A stretch of DNA of 64,000 nt from Phocoena phocoena (GCF_963924675.1 NC_089220.1:159873270-159937269); one strand, 5' to 3'; numbered from the stretch's first letter, positions 13,245 to 25,689 are shown. Notes: generated from the sequence alone by a model not told the origin. A program made the numbers and translations.

Positions 13245-15180
13245 AAATGTGGTTTTCCCCCAGTTGGTGCCATCCTACTTTATCCTTCAGCCCACATGGT
13301 ATAGCTCCGGGCAGGTTCATGGAGCACAAGGAACACTCCTCCCTGCACCCCCATCAGTGTTCACACTCCAAACGCAGTTCACATTTTGAGTAGGTAGAGT
13401 ATTGAGATGTAGATGTTCAGCCATAGGATTTTAAAAAGAACTTTAAAACCATATTGGGACTTATTTTATGGCCTTTTTGGTGGGCATTTCATGTGTACTT
13501 GAAAATAACGTGGACTCTGCAGCTGTTGGATCTATAAAGATCAACCAGGTTAAGGGATTTGATGTTCTTGTTTAAATTTGGGGGCAATTTGTTACTCAGC
13601 AACTGAAAATAATACACTCTTCTTTCAGCACAACCATTAGATCGCACATAAAAACCAAAGATAAAGGAAACTGTGTAATCTGAAACAGCTGCATATTGAA
13701 ATCATAGGGTAAACAAACCGTGTTTTAGATTTTATATTCTTATGTGAATTTGATGATAAATCTACATTTTCTGGAATCTCTTACTATATATCCTATGTAG
13801 GTTAAAAAAATCTTTTAACCTGAGAGAAAGGTTTTAAATATTAGTAAGTGAAATAAGTTTTCAGACAATTTTACATCATGTAGATTAAATTCAGTTTTCA
13901 CATAGAAAAACGGTAGAGAGTACAAGGTACTGCTGACTAAAGTAGTTTTTAAATCATTGTTTTATTTGTTCAGAAATATTTAAATATGTGTATGCGTATA
14001 ATTAATTTAAATTTTTGAAGGAGCATCTTAAAGGACCCATGTTAAGTCGTAACTGTGAAAACATAATTAATCTAGAATCCCAGCACCCAAATGCACCGGT
14101 GTTGTTGGATACATTCAACATGAGGGACTGTGTGTTGTGAGTTGTATGGCTCTTTTCCGTGGTTCTGAAATCTGATCCTGATTTAATCGCCCTGGAGTGT
14201 GTTCAGCTTTTCTTGGCAGTTTCTCTAGCTAAGGATCTTGACACCTATTTTGGTTTTAGGTTAGAAAAACATTCTCCTAAACAATAAAATTCCTCTCTAA
14301 AAACATGTCCTCTTTTAGGACACCCCTCTGGGCACCTGAATTTTATCCCCCACCCCACCCCAGGGTGCTATTTCTGCTCACAAACTGTGAAAACAAAGCT
14401 TCAGTGGCCCTGCCTTCCTGTCAGTCTCTGTAATGGGGAAAACTCTCAGAGATACAGATTTTGTACCTGGTCACTGAATTTGTAAAATTATGAAAAAATA
14501 TTTTTTAATACAGGGAAATGAGGATTAAGAGGCAGTAATTCAAATGATCACGGAAGAAAATTGAAGTATCTGTTTAGCTGTAATTTTGCTCATTATCCTT
14601 TAGTTACTAGAGTTGAGCGCACAGCACTGAGGAATTTTTCATTTAGTGCCTATACGATTCCAATTCCAGGGTTTACCCAGAGGTATGCAAAATGGTGTGA
14701 GTGTGGGTCGTCTTGTGTTCTTGGAGTAGGTTTGATTTTCTGAGACATGGAATATCCTAGGTCTACTTTGGGCGTGAAGATGTGCCCTGTTTGTTCGTCC
14801 CTTCTGGACATTGCTGCTTCCAGGCAGGGTTGTCATGCTGCTCTGTTTACTCTTAGGATCTGATTCTCAGTCTTCTCATTGACATTCCGCCAAATTGTGA
14901 AAAGCTGAAGTGGATTTCACGCCATCCCCAGCACCGTTTACAACAGCCGTAATGCGAGCCTTCCTGAGTGCTGCGCTGCGTTCTGTCTGAATTTCTTCCT
15001 GGTTTGCTCTTCATTATTTATTATTTACTATCGGTGAGCCTCTCTCAGTTCTCTGTCCCTCCCGTCATTCCCTCTGTGAACTACAGTAAACTTAGTACAT
15101 AGATGACAGAGTAAAAATCCTGGGCATTCACTCACTTCTCCCTCCAGTCTGGCACCTCACACTGACCTTGGGTGGAAACA
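13245..15180. other. Intron, unique AT-rich sequence
   Basis: No recognisable gene or recent repeat. Several homeobox-type TTAATTTA and ATAATTAAT cores lie at 13980-14070. Confidence 0.45.
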
Positions 15181-15215
15181 GGTTTCAGGGGGAAGTGACC
15201 AGCACTTAGAGTCGG

Positions 15216-15265
15216 CGGGGGGTGGGGGTGGGGGAGGGTGCTTTTGGCCGGGGGTGGGGGGGGGG
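15216..15265 (+). other. G-quadruplex-forming G tracts
   Basis: At least five runs of four or more G's in 50 bases (CGGGGGGTGGGGGTGGGGG and GGGGGTGGGGGGGGGG, separated by 'AGGGTGCTTTTGGCC'). They lie on the same strand as the PARD3 transcript, so an RNA quadruplex is also possible. Confidence 0.75.
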
Positions 15266-15924
15266 AATCAGCAAGGAGAGTGTCTTTTTCTCACTCACAC
15301 CATTGTCTTCTTTTTTATGTCTTTGGTGCTGAAGGTGATTTAAGATGTGGCATCAAGCATTTCCTCTGTCACACTGGGATGTCATTTTGTTTTGACCTAG
15401 AATGATGTCATGTGTGTTCTGTTTTGGGGATGACCTTGGGAAATAATCTTCCACTATCGGTGTCTTGCTTTTTGTACGAAGGGTTGGATGGGATAGCAAT
15501 GTAAATTCTTTGAAGAGTTTGTGTGTTTAGAGTGGGGTCCAGGCACCGTGAAGGGTTGTTGTGGAGACTGTTGATTGCTGCTTGTTGGAAAGGAGCCAGG
15601 ATTCTCTGGGGGACAGTCTGGCTAGTGTGCTCGCGTAGAAGAATGTGGAGAAAAAGAAACTTTTAAAATGTATTAGGATTGTGGGCAAGCAGCAATTTCT
15701 ACATGTCCGTGAAAGCTAGCACAGAGGCATTTATGGAATAGACAAATCAAAGCTGCAATGTTGAACCAAAGCTGAGTGCCCCTCCCCCTGCTGGATAAAG
15801 ATTAGGTAGAGAATGTTTTCAAACCAGGGCGCCCGAATAATAATTTAAAAGATAGCACATATAATAATTTTCTTTGAAAAAAAGGACTTTTAGTCTTTTT
15901 TTTTTCTTTCAGTATTTTTAATTA

Positions 15925-16470
15925 ATGTAACCTGTTTGCTGAGCACCTATTGTGTGCCAGGCATTGTGCTTAGTGCTGTGATACGTTGTTGAACAAAAGT
16001 AGCCATGTTTCTGCTCTACTGGGGCTTATGATCTATTGTGAGAGTCAGGATTTCTGATAGATAATGATTCTGAGGAAAAGGAACGGTCCTGTGAAAGATG
16101 TGCCAAAACTCAGCGTGAAGCAAGACTTGCCTTAAAAAAAAATGCGGCCCAGCTGGAATCTGAAGGACAGCCAGGTGAGAATGAGGGGGTGTTAGGTGAT
16201 CAGATTTACATGTGAGAAATATCCCCAGCTGAGTGTGTCAGAAATGAATGGGCATGAGGCAGAGTGGACCCAGGGGGGCCAGTGTGTGGGTTTTGGGGGA
16301 GGTGGGAGACGGATATGAAGGAGAAGGTGGAGGGGTGGGGAGTAGGTAGATCTGAGGTGGCTTAATAGGTAAATGTGACGGCGAGGTTATTCCCCAAGGT
16401 GGGGAGTGCGTGCTGCGGGGGTGACTTGGGACCCAGTGGGGAGATCAGGTTTTAGTCCTGATTTTAGTCA
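15925..16470 (+). repeat. LINE-2 3'-end remnant
   Basis: GCTGAGCACCTATTGTGTGC and CAGGCATTGTGCTTAGTGC followed by 'GAACAAAAGTAGCCATG...CTACTGGGGCTTATGAT' is the canonical L2 3' region. The following 'CAGCTGGAATCTGAAGGACAGCCAGG' fits the same element. Confidence 0.7.
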
Positions 16471-16901
16471 GCTGGGGTGCCTTGGAGGTGTCAGGCAGTT
16501 GGATATTTGGAACAGAAGCTCAGACAAATGTGTGAATCTGATATAAATTTGTTAAAAAATCAGATTAAAACAACATTCAAAATATGGTCTAATTTTAGTG
16601 CAAACAATTATGTACATTGGAAAGGGTTTAAGGGACCGACTAGAAATAGTTATCTCTGAGGATGGAGTAGGTGAAAAACTGGGGATTTTGTTACCTTCTG
16701 TTTTTTAATTTCTCCATAATTCTCCTGCCTAATTCCAATATGAAGAGAGCATTAGGCAGTTCTAAATTGAGGTTAGAATATAAACATCTTTTTTTTTTTT
16801 TAACTTCAGTATGAATTGGCATAGGGAAGGAATGATTTAAAGAGTTTGCTAACTTGGAATTGAAATAATTTGTATAAACAGATTTCCTTTAACTAGATGC
16901 C

Positions 16902-17027
16902 TTGATTAATTTCCTCCTAAATGGATTTCTTTGAGTTAGGTTCTAAAGAAGAAAATATTTAAATTGATTAATTTCCTCCTAAATGGATTTCTTTGAGTTA
17001 GGTTCTAAAGAAGAAAATATTTAAATT
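16902..17027. repeat. Perfect 62-bp tandem duplication
   Basis: Units at 16902-16963 and 16964-17025, with two more matching bases. Each starts TTGATTAATTTCCTCC and ends GAAAATATTTAAA. No mismatch between the copies, so the event is recent. Not a known repeat. Confidence 0.97.
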
Positions 17028-17153
17028 AAGTGCCAAGTAGAGCATTAAATGGCTAATTAATTAACTCAAAGGGATTATTTCCCAACATGTATTTCACGAG
17101 TACCGGTTCACCCCCAGCTCATCAATTTGTGGGTGGGTGGGTCGGGGAGCACA

Positions 17154-17221
17154 GAAGGGTGTTTTCATTTGATGTAGTGGAAGATGTGAAGGGTGTTTTC
17201 ATTTGATGTAGTGGAAGCTGT
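17154..17221. repeat. 34-bp tandem duplication
   Basis: Units at 17154-17187 and 17188-17221, each starting GAAGGGTGTTTTCATTTG, with a single A/C difference. It lies only 127 bp after the 62-bp duplication. Confidence 0.96.
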
Positions 17222-18575
17222 GTCTTTGGCTCCCTGCTGTATCCAAAGTTCTTGCTTCCATGGAGGGTTACTTATATGGAGAGGGTTCTTTCCCATATTT
17301 CCCACCTGTTTGCAGTTTGTTGCCCTTTCTAGAGGACTGAGCAAGACACAGGCTGTGTATCTGGGTTTTGGGGACTGTTTATCTGGGGATCATTTTTTTC
17401 TGTAGTTAGTTTTGGAACCTGAGTCACTGTGGATTTTGCCTTTCTAATGGGTTGAGATGGCAGACAGATTGACAGGGAAACCCGCGAAGAAGTATTACTC
17501 CTTCTCTGGAACCTCTTAGAAAGATTCAGTGAAGGCACCGAGGTTTTCAAGGTCACTGAACCTCAAAAGAATAACTGCAGAAATCATCAAAAGGCAGGTT
17601 GGTACATAGATTTCTTATCCCTCTAAATTTTCTTCGGAGTTGAAAGTAGTTGCAACTTTTGGAAAAAGTTTCTTGATTAATTTGAACATTCTTTTATAGT
17701 TTCAAAAACATTGACATTTTCTGCACCATCAGTGGGTTTGTGAATGTCTATTATTTATTTGTGTGTATGTTTGTTTATTTTTTTACGTGGGTTTAAATTA
17801 CTCACTGTCACAACACAAGGTCGTAATGTTATCGGAAGATTCTGATTCCTAATACGAACTCTTCTAAAACATTGTTTTAATGAGGACCCTCATGCTACCC
17901 AAACATCTCACTGAAAGGATTAGTTGACTTTTGTACATAAACAAAATATTAGAATAAAAGCAAATTAGTGTGTATATAATTTCATAGGAATATTGTTCCA
18001 TAGGACTATGTGGAATTAAACTGATTTTTTCCTAAAACATAGTTGGAGGCTATCACCTGGAAATACAAATGATAGGAAGCAATTCTGGCTGTGTGCTTTC
18101 TTGTTGTTTTGTTTTACTATTTGTTGAGTATGTAACTTGAGGCTGTTCAAATAATGCATAGCACATTTTGTTTTAAATAGTATTAGCTGTTAGAATGGAA
18201 AAGATTCCTCCTTAATATTAATATTTTTGGAGGTCTTTTTCTGTTACTAAACAACAATAATAATTGGTAAAAAGTCAACTAACATCTCACATAGAATGTG
18301 ATTTTTTTTTTCCTTTCATCATTTATTTTTGGACAAGTGCCATGGCTTTTGTGTGCCCCCCAGTGGCCTTTTGGTAGAATGGTTATTTTTGAGCTCCGTT
18401 AACAAGTAGTCATGATATCCAAACCACTGCTAGGGGAAGGACTGTGCTTTTGACATTACAGAGAAGTGCTTCAGAACGACTTCCTCCATATGATTCAAAT
18501 TCAGCTCAAATACGTGATATTTATCTGGCTAGTTTCTGAAGGTTGTGTGTTTTGGAACATCTCTCAATGGTATAT
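17222..18575. other. Intron, unique sequence
   Basis: No gene or recent repeat recognised. AT-rich. Confidence 0.5.
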
Positions 18576-18590
18576 AGAAGTGGACACTGA

Positions 18591-18889
18591 GGGGCTTCCC
18601 TGGTGGCGCAGTGGTTAAGAATCCGCCTGCCAATGCAGGGGACATGGGTTCTAGCCCTGGTCTGGGAAGATCCCACATGCCGCAGAGCAACTAAGCCTGT
18701 GCACCACAACTACTGAGCCTGTGTGCCTAGAGCCCATGCTCCACAACAAGAGAAGTCGCTGCAATGAGAAGCCCGCACACCGCAAGGATCAGTAGCCCCC
18801 GCTCGCCACAACTAGAGAAAGCCCGCGCGCAGCAGTGAAGACCCAACACAGCCAAAAATAAAAATAAATAAAATAAATTAAAAAAAAAA
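18591..18889 (+). mobile_element. CHR-type SINE (long form) with target-site duplication
   Basis: Begins GGGGCTTCCCTGGTGGCGCA and has the tRNA-derived head, then the 'GAGCAACTAAGCC...CACAACTACTGAGCC' body and the 'CCCAACACAGCCAAAAATAAA' tail ending in A10. It is flanked by AGAAGTGGACACTGA at 18576-18590 and 18890-18904, a perfect 15-bp duplication. Confidence 0.96.
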
Positions 18890-18904
18890 AGAAGTGGACA
18901 CTGA

Positions 18905-20650
18905 AGACTCATATGTATCATCAGTTCTACACTTATTTTGGTGCTCACATGTCTGCTAAATCTTGAGTCATTTTAATTTCCTCTGTTTCCCCTTCTCTTC
19001 CTTGTTGTCATGGAGAACGTTGACATATCAGAAACAAGTCAAGTCTGAGATATTCCAAATCACTCACCTTTTTCCTCCAGCAGAAATCACAACCCTAACA
19101 GATGTTTGTTGGTTAGGAATTCTCAACAATCGTGATTTTTTTCAGTGTGACAGTTGTTTATGTGCAGATCAGTGTAATTTGAGTTGAGGACACAGATTAA
19201 AACCTGTTTCTAAGACGTTAAACCTTCTGTATAGAGTATACAGAAAATAATACCAGAAATGAATGAGGAAATTAAGGGCACTGATTTAGTTGGCAGAATC
19301 TTTTCTCTTCCGCCTTGAAGAAGCATCAGGTTGAAAGCTCTGCTTGAACTTGAGCGCGGGGCCTGCGTGCTGGAATTCCCTGCTTGAGAATTTCATTGTG
19401 AGTGCCCTGTCTTGTCATCAAGGATTCCATAGCATTGTTTATAGAAGTAGGGTGTTTACCTTGAGTTCTCTGCCAAAGTCCAGTTTGTTTAATTAAATTC
19501 TGCTGAGCGTTTCAAACTTCCTGCCTGAAAGGATTTCTAATTGCTTGTAGTTCCAGGGGTGGTAACAATAGTGATGGCGTTCTGCTCTGGTGACATGCTT
19601 TTAAGTGATTACATTCCAAGCTGTTGGGTAGGATGAGATAACTTTTCATGTTAAAGATGAGACGTGGTCTTGTGGAGGGTACACGGGGACATTGGCTGTG
19701 TCGGTGAAGAGCCGTTAGGTTCGTGCTCAGAGTTCCTGGGTCATAATGTATGTGGCAGTGGGTGACATTCATGACAAAGGAAGACATGGTTTTTTTCCCC
19801 CTCAAGGAAGACGTGTCCCCTCCTCAGAGCCTTGTTTCTCTGATAGAGGCCAGCGTGTGACATTTAAGTAACCATATAATTTCAGCTTTGTGCATTGTTT
19901 AGCTTGAGGAAAGGTTGCCATAGAAAATAGGGTTCAAAATCAGCATTTGTATACTTTTGCAGGCCGAGGGTTAATGGTTAAGACAAGAGTATGATGATAC
20001 CTCTGAGAGTTGTCAGGAGAGTTAAGATCATGTGTTAAGTGGAAAAAAACTAAGAGAAGCAGAAATGTCATATCTCGGACAGTTTGCTGGGGCTCACAAG
20101 AGAAAACATTCAATTTAAAGTGTGTGAGGCTGAAAAATCTGCCTCAGCCAAAACACAACCATTTTGGAGTAAATGGCTGGAATTCATGCATCAGGATGTG
20201 TGCGTGGTCCAGTGTGTGGATTTCAGTCATTTACTACAAAACTATCATTGTGATCATTTGTCTGTATGTCTCTGTCTCTATGCTGACTTTCTACATCTTG
20301 ATCATATAGAAAATCACACTCTAGACATGGAAGTTAGCAGAATGACACATTCTGACAAGGTTGCTTAACGGTGGAAGAACAATGAAGCTAACTCAGAAAG
20401 TTAGATGGCTTTTTAATTCAACAAAAAGAAACCCTAAGAACTGTAAGTTATACAGACATACATTTCATCTTGTTACAGAGCCTTCGTTTTTAAGTAGAAG
20501 ACACAGAACTCAAAAGAAAGCTGCTTTGGTCTTCTAGGGCCTAAAGATAATTATTTTGAACCCCTTTGTTAATTATCCTCAGGTACAAAGCAAAGGAAAT
20601 TGGGTGGATTTTGTATTCAAATACACTAGAAATTTGTAGTATCCATCGTC
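18905..20650. other. Intron, unique sequence
   Basis: No gene or recent repeat recognised. Short open frames here have no identifiable domain. Confidence 0.5.
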
Positions 20651-20652
20651 TT

Positions 20653-20680
20653 TGTGTGTGTGTGTGTGTGTGTGTGTAGA
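20653..20680. repeat. (TG)n microsatellite
   Basis: Uninterrupted GT run of about 14 repeats. Confidence 0.95.
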
Positions 20681-20786
20681 TAACATGCTAAGGCTTTTTG
20701 TCTCATGCTTTTCCGTGTTCTATTAAGAGCAACATGTAGAAGGATCACAGTTGATCAAAGTGTAACTCTGTGTGCTCAAAGTTGTA

Positions 20787-20878
20787 TTTTTTCTTTTAAT
20801 CTTTATTGGAGTATAATTGCTTTACAATGGTATGTTAGTTTCTGCTTTATAACAGAGTGAATCAGTTATACATATACA
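20787..20878 (-). mobile_element. 92-bp 5'-truncated L1 stub with target-site duplication
   Basis: Complement of the last bases of an L1 3' UTR (CTTTATTGGAGTATAATTGC, 'AACAGAGTGAATCAGTTATACATATACA'). It is flanked by TCAAAGTTGTA at 20776-20786 and 20879-20889. The poly-A appears as T's on the left. Confidence 0.92.
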
Positions 20879-20889
20879 TCAAAGTTGTA

Positions 20890-21955
20890 ATCTTATACCA
20901 GTCATTCTTTCCACTATAGACTCCTCGTCAGTGAGAGATTGCAGTTCTGTCCAAAATAATTCAAAGTACAACACTGTTTATCATAAAACGCTAAAACATA
21001 CGTTCTTCTTAAGTGCTTTTTAGAAAAGTGTCAATACTTTAAGAATATGTAACAAGTTAGGAATACGTAAGTTCTATTTCATAAAATGTAACCACCTTTT
21101 TTTTTTTTTTTAAAGAGAGAATGACTTAGAAAGTAGAATGTATATGTGTGGATAAGTTGGAAGAGTGTTTTGTTCCTTTGTTACCAGAATAGTTTCCTAA
21201 TCATAGCAGAAAAGATAGTGCTGCTAACTGATGTTACCCAGACGGGAAGAAGTGTGTTCTTGATAAATTTTGTGACATTGCTTTGCTGTGTCCATATTAC
21301 GTCATCACGTTAGATTCCCCCTTACTCCTGTGTTGCAGAAGTTGTACATTCTTGCTTTTTTTCACATCCTCAATTAATAAGAAGCTCCTAAACTTAAATA
21401 CAATTTATATTTTCAAGAATAGCTCATGTATATATTTAATATTACGTTTAGCTTAATAATAGCTATGTAATTGGGTGAAAATGTGCATATTATAGTACTC
21501 CAAGTATTAGTTTAAAAGATACAAACCTTTAGTATTTGCTACCCTCAAATTATTCTAGGGCAAATAAATTTTCTTCCAAAAACACGCTGTCCCCAGATAG
21601 AGCTATTTCTGATTCGGATTGAATCAAGCCCTCTTTAGTTATTTTTAGGGAAATTTGTGCTGAGAATTAGGCATTAATTGTACTCCTTAGCTCTCCTTTG
21701 ACATTTCTTGATTAGGTGGTTTCGTCTGAAATGGCAGCCAAGTTAAAGTAGGCTGAGATAATTTTGAATTTAAGAATAGATGAATCCAGAGCTTTTAATA
21801 CTTAAATGTCAGAGAGAAGTGAAATGCGTGTAGGTGACCATGATGCACTTTATCATCCTTGAGGTGAGCAAAAAAAGACTGTTGAACACCGTGTTTTAGA
21901 AAGCATCAAGCAGGGCCTAGGTCTTTAACTTTACCCTTCTTTAAAAAAAATTCTT
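20890..21955. other. Intron, unique AT-rich sequence
   Basis: No gene or recent transposon recognised. There is a T14 run at 21098-21111. Confidence 0.5.
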
Positions 21956-22094
21956 TTCTTAAAAAATTAATTAATTAGGCTGTGCTGGGTCTTAGTTGTG
22001 GCATGTGAGATCTAGTTCCCTTACCACGGATCGAACCTGGGCCCCCTGCATTGGGAGCTCAGAGTCCTAGCCACTGGACCACCAGGGAAGTTCC
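21956..22094 (-). mobile_element. CHR-related short SINE
   Basis: On the - strand it reads 'GGAACTTCCCTGGTGGTCCAGTGGCTAGGACTC' and B box GGTTCGATCCG. The body is short, with a 'TTAATTAATTTTTTAAG' tail region. Older than the copies with clean duplications. Confidence 0.8.
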
Positions 22095-22099
22095 TAACT

Positions 22100-23830
22100 T
22101 GACTTTTAGTCTACACCCCTTACTGTAGAAAGCATCTCACCATGTCATAATGCCAGCCAAAACAGGCCTTGGCGACCAAGAGTCAGAAGGGCCAGCACGA
22201 AACGTGGCCCATAATGAATACAAAATTTAGGCCATGTAGTTGGAGGATTCATAATGTTCTTTCGAAAGGCAGCACAGCTCTTTTATCGGAGGGTCTTCAA
22301 ACAGGGTGGTAACAAAGCAGCCCATCAGTGGGGTGTATATGATTTATGTTATGAACTGTTGGTTATACATGTTCCTGAGGAGGAACCATCTCTGTCGGTT
22401 GAGAAAGGATGGTGGTTCCTGCCATGTGGGACATGCAGTTGCCTGGTTAGAGTGACTGGGTGCTCGGCTGGTGGTAAATTCCTTGTCTACCTTTTTGGGC
22501 TGTGAACTAAATGCACTGTAATTTATGTTAATTTGCTTTAAAAGTCTTCAATTTGGTACTTGATCATAAGGCTGGGTGAGAAAGATGAAGAAATGTACAT
22601 AAATAGCAGTGTTCCTGGGGAAAGGGAGAGCAGTTAACCTTTTGAATCAGTCATATGTAAATAAACCTAGGCTTTTTTTCAGTGATATATCTATTTTCAA
22701 GTTGTATCTTTAAAACCACAAAATGTGTTGTGTTCGAAATTCGTGACCTGCTTCTCTGTCCCTTAGGAACTCTGCTCCTGAGTTCTTGTAGCACTTATAG
22801 CCTGTGCGGCTCTTCTTTGTAACAGTTGGAACGATTGACATTCACTTTCAAAGAATCAGTTCTCTTTGGTTTGGAAACATATAATCATTTTGGCAAGCAT
22901 TTTTCCCTTTTCAGTTTCTCCTAACCCTGATGTTTCAGTGTCTCTTGCGGCATTATATGGTAACATTGGCCCTTAGTGTTTAAATTTGCCTTGAATTTAA
23001 TTTTCATATGGAGTTTGAAATACATATTACTATGATGCGTATAGTAAAAAAAAGTTTTTAATGTTTTTTATCACTATGATCTAAATAACAACCAAGCAAA
23101 CTTCTAAGTTTTTTTTTTTTGAATTGTTTGAACCTAGTGGAGGAGATAAATGCATTACCTGAGGAAGTTGGTTTGAAATTCATTCTCTTTTAAAATTTGA
23201 TTTGCATGCATTGCTTTATATTTATTTTTCCATACTGAAATTGGCATTTTTATACAACTCGAATATCTGTTGATACATTTGAGTTTCCTGAGTCAAAGCT
23301 ATTTCTTAAATGCAGAAAGCAGTGACTTGCCTTTATCATACATCTTACTCTTTGATTGGAGCCGTGACTGACAGAAATATGGTATATAGAACAAACCCAG
23401 GGGCACCTGTCTGATGCTGTGTGTAATGCAGGCCGAATGCTTATTTCTTTCGATTTGAAGACTAATTCCTACAGAGGTCTCAGCTTCTGAAAGAGTGGCC
23501 ACTGGCAGGTGTCCTCCATCGTTTGACCTTGGCCAGTGACTCTGGATTCACTGTGGTCTCAGTTTTGTAGACTTGAATGGCTGCCCACGTATTGTTAAAG
23601 AAACCAGTTGAAAAAAAGAGACAGAAATGCATTTCTGTGCTTTTTGTGAGGCTCACTTACATAAAACTTCAGGTTCTAATGATCTCAGCTCCTTTCCTGC
23701 ATTTGGCTGTCTCTTAAAAACAGAGTTGAAAGTGTACATAAAACAAACAACAAACAAAATTCCTCTCGGATCAAGTGTTGTGGGATTGTACTTGGAGAAT
23801 TTTTATAGCTTGATTGGACTTTAGATGTCA
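22100..23830. other. Intron, unique sequence
   Basis: No gene recognised. The 83-codon frame at 22254-22505 has no domain I can name and no splice context. Confidence 0.45.
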
Positions 23831-23847
23831 TTTAACCTCGGGATTCT

Positions 23848-24166
23848 TTTTTTTTTTTAGTTTTTAAAAAATTTATTTTTGGTTGCGTTGGGTCTTTGTT
23901 ACTCTGTGCGAGCGTTCTCTACTTGTGGTGAGCGGGGTTTACTCTTCATTGCAGTGCATGGGCTTCTCACTGCGGTGGCTTCTCTTGTTGCGGAGCACGG
24001 GCTCTAGGTGTGTGGGCTTCAGTAGTTGTGGCATGTGAGCTCAGTAGTTGTGGCGTGCGGGCTCAGTTGCTCCGCGGCATATGGGATCCTCCCAGACCAG
24101 GGATCGAACCTGTGTCCCCTGCATTGGCAGGTGGGCTCCCAACCACTGTGCCACCAGGGAAGTCCC
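23848..24166 (-). mobile_element. CHR-type SINE (long form) with target-site duplication
   Basis: The - strand starts GGGACTTCCCTGGTGGCACAG and runs through the long body to 'CCCAACGCAACCAAAAATAAA' and a poly-A (T's at about 23848-23859). It is flanked by TAACCTCGGGATTCT near 23833-23847 and TAACCTCAGGATTCT at 24167-24181, with one difference. Confidence 0.95.
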
Positions 24167-24309
24167 TAACCTCAGGATTCTTCACCATGGGTCAAGCCGG
24201 GTGTTGTAGATGCTTAGAGACACTCTCAAGCATGCTTGTGGGGGCCAGTTGGGGCCTCTCCCCCCGACCCCCCACAACAACCTCAAGTGAGTCTGGCCTA
24301 AACCACTGA

Positions 24310-24440
24310 ACACTGACAGGTGAAGAAACAGCTCTGGAGAAGTTAAGGGACTTATGGAAGATAACAGAACTATGTAGCTGAAGATTTGAGAATAGAACTC
24401 AATGGCAATGAGCATAGGACACGTGCTCATCATAGGAAGA
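24310..24440 (-). repeat. MIR SINE remnant
   Basis: 'GTGAAGAAACAGCTCTGGAGAAGTTAAGGGACTT...AGCTGAAGATTTGAGAATAGAACTC' is the complement order of MIR. Diverged. Confidence 0.55.
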
Positions 24441-24487
24441 AACAAGAGCGTGAGGCTCCGGGCCCTGTGAGTGACAGCTGAGCCAGC

Positions 24488-24573
24488 ACGCTGGTGTTGT
24501 TGGTTGGTGTTGTGTAGGCTGGTGTTGTTGGTTGGTGTTGTGTTGGCTGGTGTTGTGTTGGCTGGTGTTGGCC
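24488..24573. repeat. GGCTGGTGTTGTGTT minisatellite
   Basis: About six imperfect 13-17 bp units of GGYTGGTGTTGTGTT. The last two are nearly identical. Confidence 0.9.
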
Positions 24574-25040
24574 TTCACGCAGGTGTCCCTGTGTTCTGAG
24601 GCTGGTGAAGGAGCGTCTACAGCTGTGTAGGTGTGACCTCCGTTGGAGATAGGAGGCTGGCTACTAATGTCCCCTCAGATTCCCACACCAGAGATTTTTA
24701 TCTGCAGTAACAGCACAGGTAAGCTCCTTTCTTTCGGATCAAGATGTAAAAGTCAAGATCAAAATATCTAACCGGGTTACTAAGTAAGACTCTCTTAGCT
24801 CCTTTAACACAAAGTGTGACCTTGTTAACAGTTATCTAACTTTGGATAGCTTTTCAGTATCAATCTGAGGAGGATACATAAGTCGCTTTGTCATATGGTT
24901 TATATATTTATTCTTCATCATAGAATTTTAGGATTTTCCATCATAGATTTGAAAGCCAAATTTTTAATAAATAACTTTGGGATAAGTTTTTCTGTCTGTA
25001 TTGAAAACCATCTGAGATGTCCAGATATCTTAGGTAAAAT

Positions 25041-25153
25041 ATTTATTTTTGGCTTTGCAGCTTGCGGGATCTTAGTTCCCCAACCAGGGATTGAACCCGG
25101 GCCCTTGGAAGTGAAAGCGTGGAGTCCTAACCACTGGACTGCCAGGGAATTCC
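25041..25153 (-). mobile_element. CHR-related short SINE
   Basis: On the - strand 'GGAATTCCCTGGCAGTCCAGTGGTTAGGAC', B box GGTTCAATCCC, then 'GGGAACTAAGATCCCGCAAGC' and an A-rich end. Confidence 0.85.
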
Positions 25154-25224
25154 CTAAATTTTTTTTTTTAATCACCTTTCTTTTTTCCTTGGTTAACAGG
25201 ATTTTTTCCCCTTTACCAGTTTTT

Positions 25225-25429
25225 TTTTTTTTTTTTTTGGTATGCGGGCCTCTCACTGTTGTGGTCTCTCCCGTTGTGGAGCACAGGCTCCGGACGCGCA
25301 GGCTCAGCGGCCATGGCTCACGGGCCCAGCCGCTCCGTGGCATGTGGGATCTTCCTGGACCGGGGCATGAACCCGTGTCCACTGCATTGGCAGGCGGACT
25401 CTCAACCACTGCGCCACCAGGGAAGCCCA
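25225..25429 (-). mobile_element. Young CHR-type SINE (short-body form) with target-site duplication
   Basis: The - strand begins GGGCTTCCCTGGTGGCGCAG and has the dolphin-type body (GCGGAGCGGC-like, 'GAGCCATGGCCGCTGAGCC', CGTCCGGAGCC) and a poly-A (T's from 25220). It is flanked by TACCAGTTTTT at about 25214-25224 and 25430-25440. It sits in sequence next to the 3' end of the L1. Confidence 0.93.
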
Positions 25430-25689
25430 TACCAGTTTTTGTTTTCAATTTTTGAATTTTATTTTATTTTTTTATACAGCAGGTTCTTATTAGTTATCCA
25501 TTTTATACATATTATATATATGTCAATCCCAATCTCCCAATTCATCACACCACCCCCCTCCCACCCCCCGCCCCCCACCACTTTCCCCTCGTGCTGTCCA
25601 TACGTTTGTTCTCTACATCTGTGTCTCTATTTCTGCCCTGTAGACCTGTTCATCTGTACCATTTTTCTAGGTTCCACATATATGCATTA

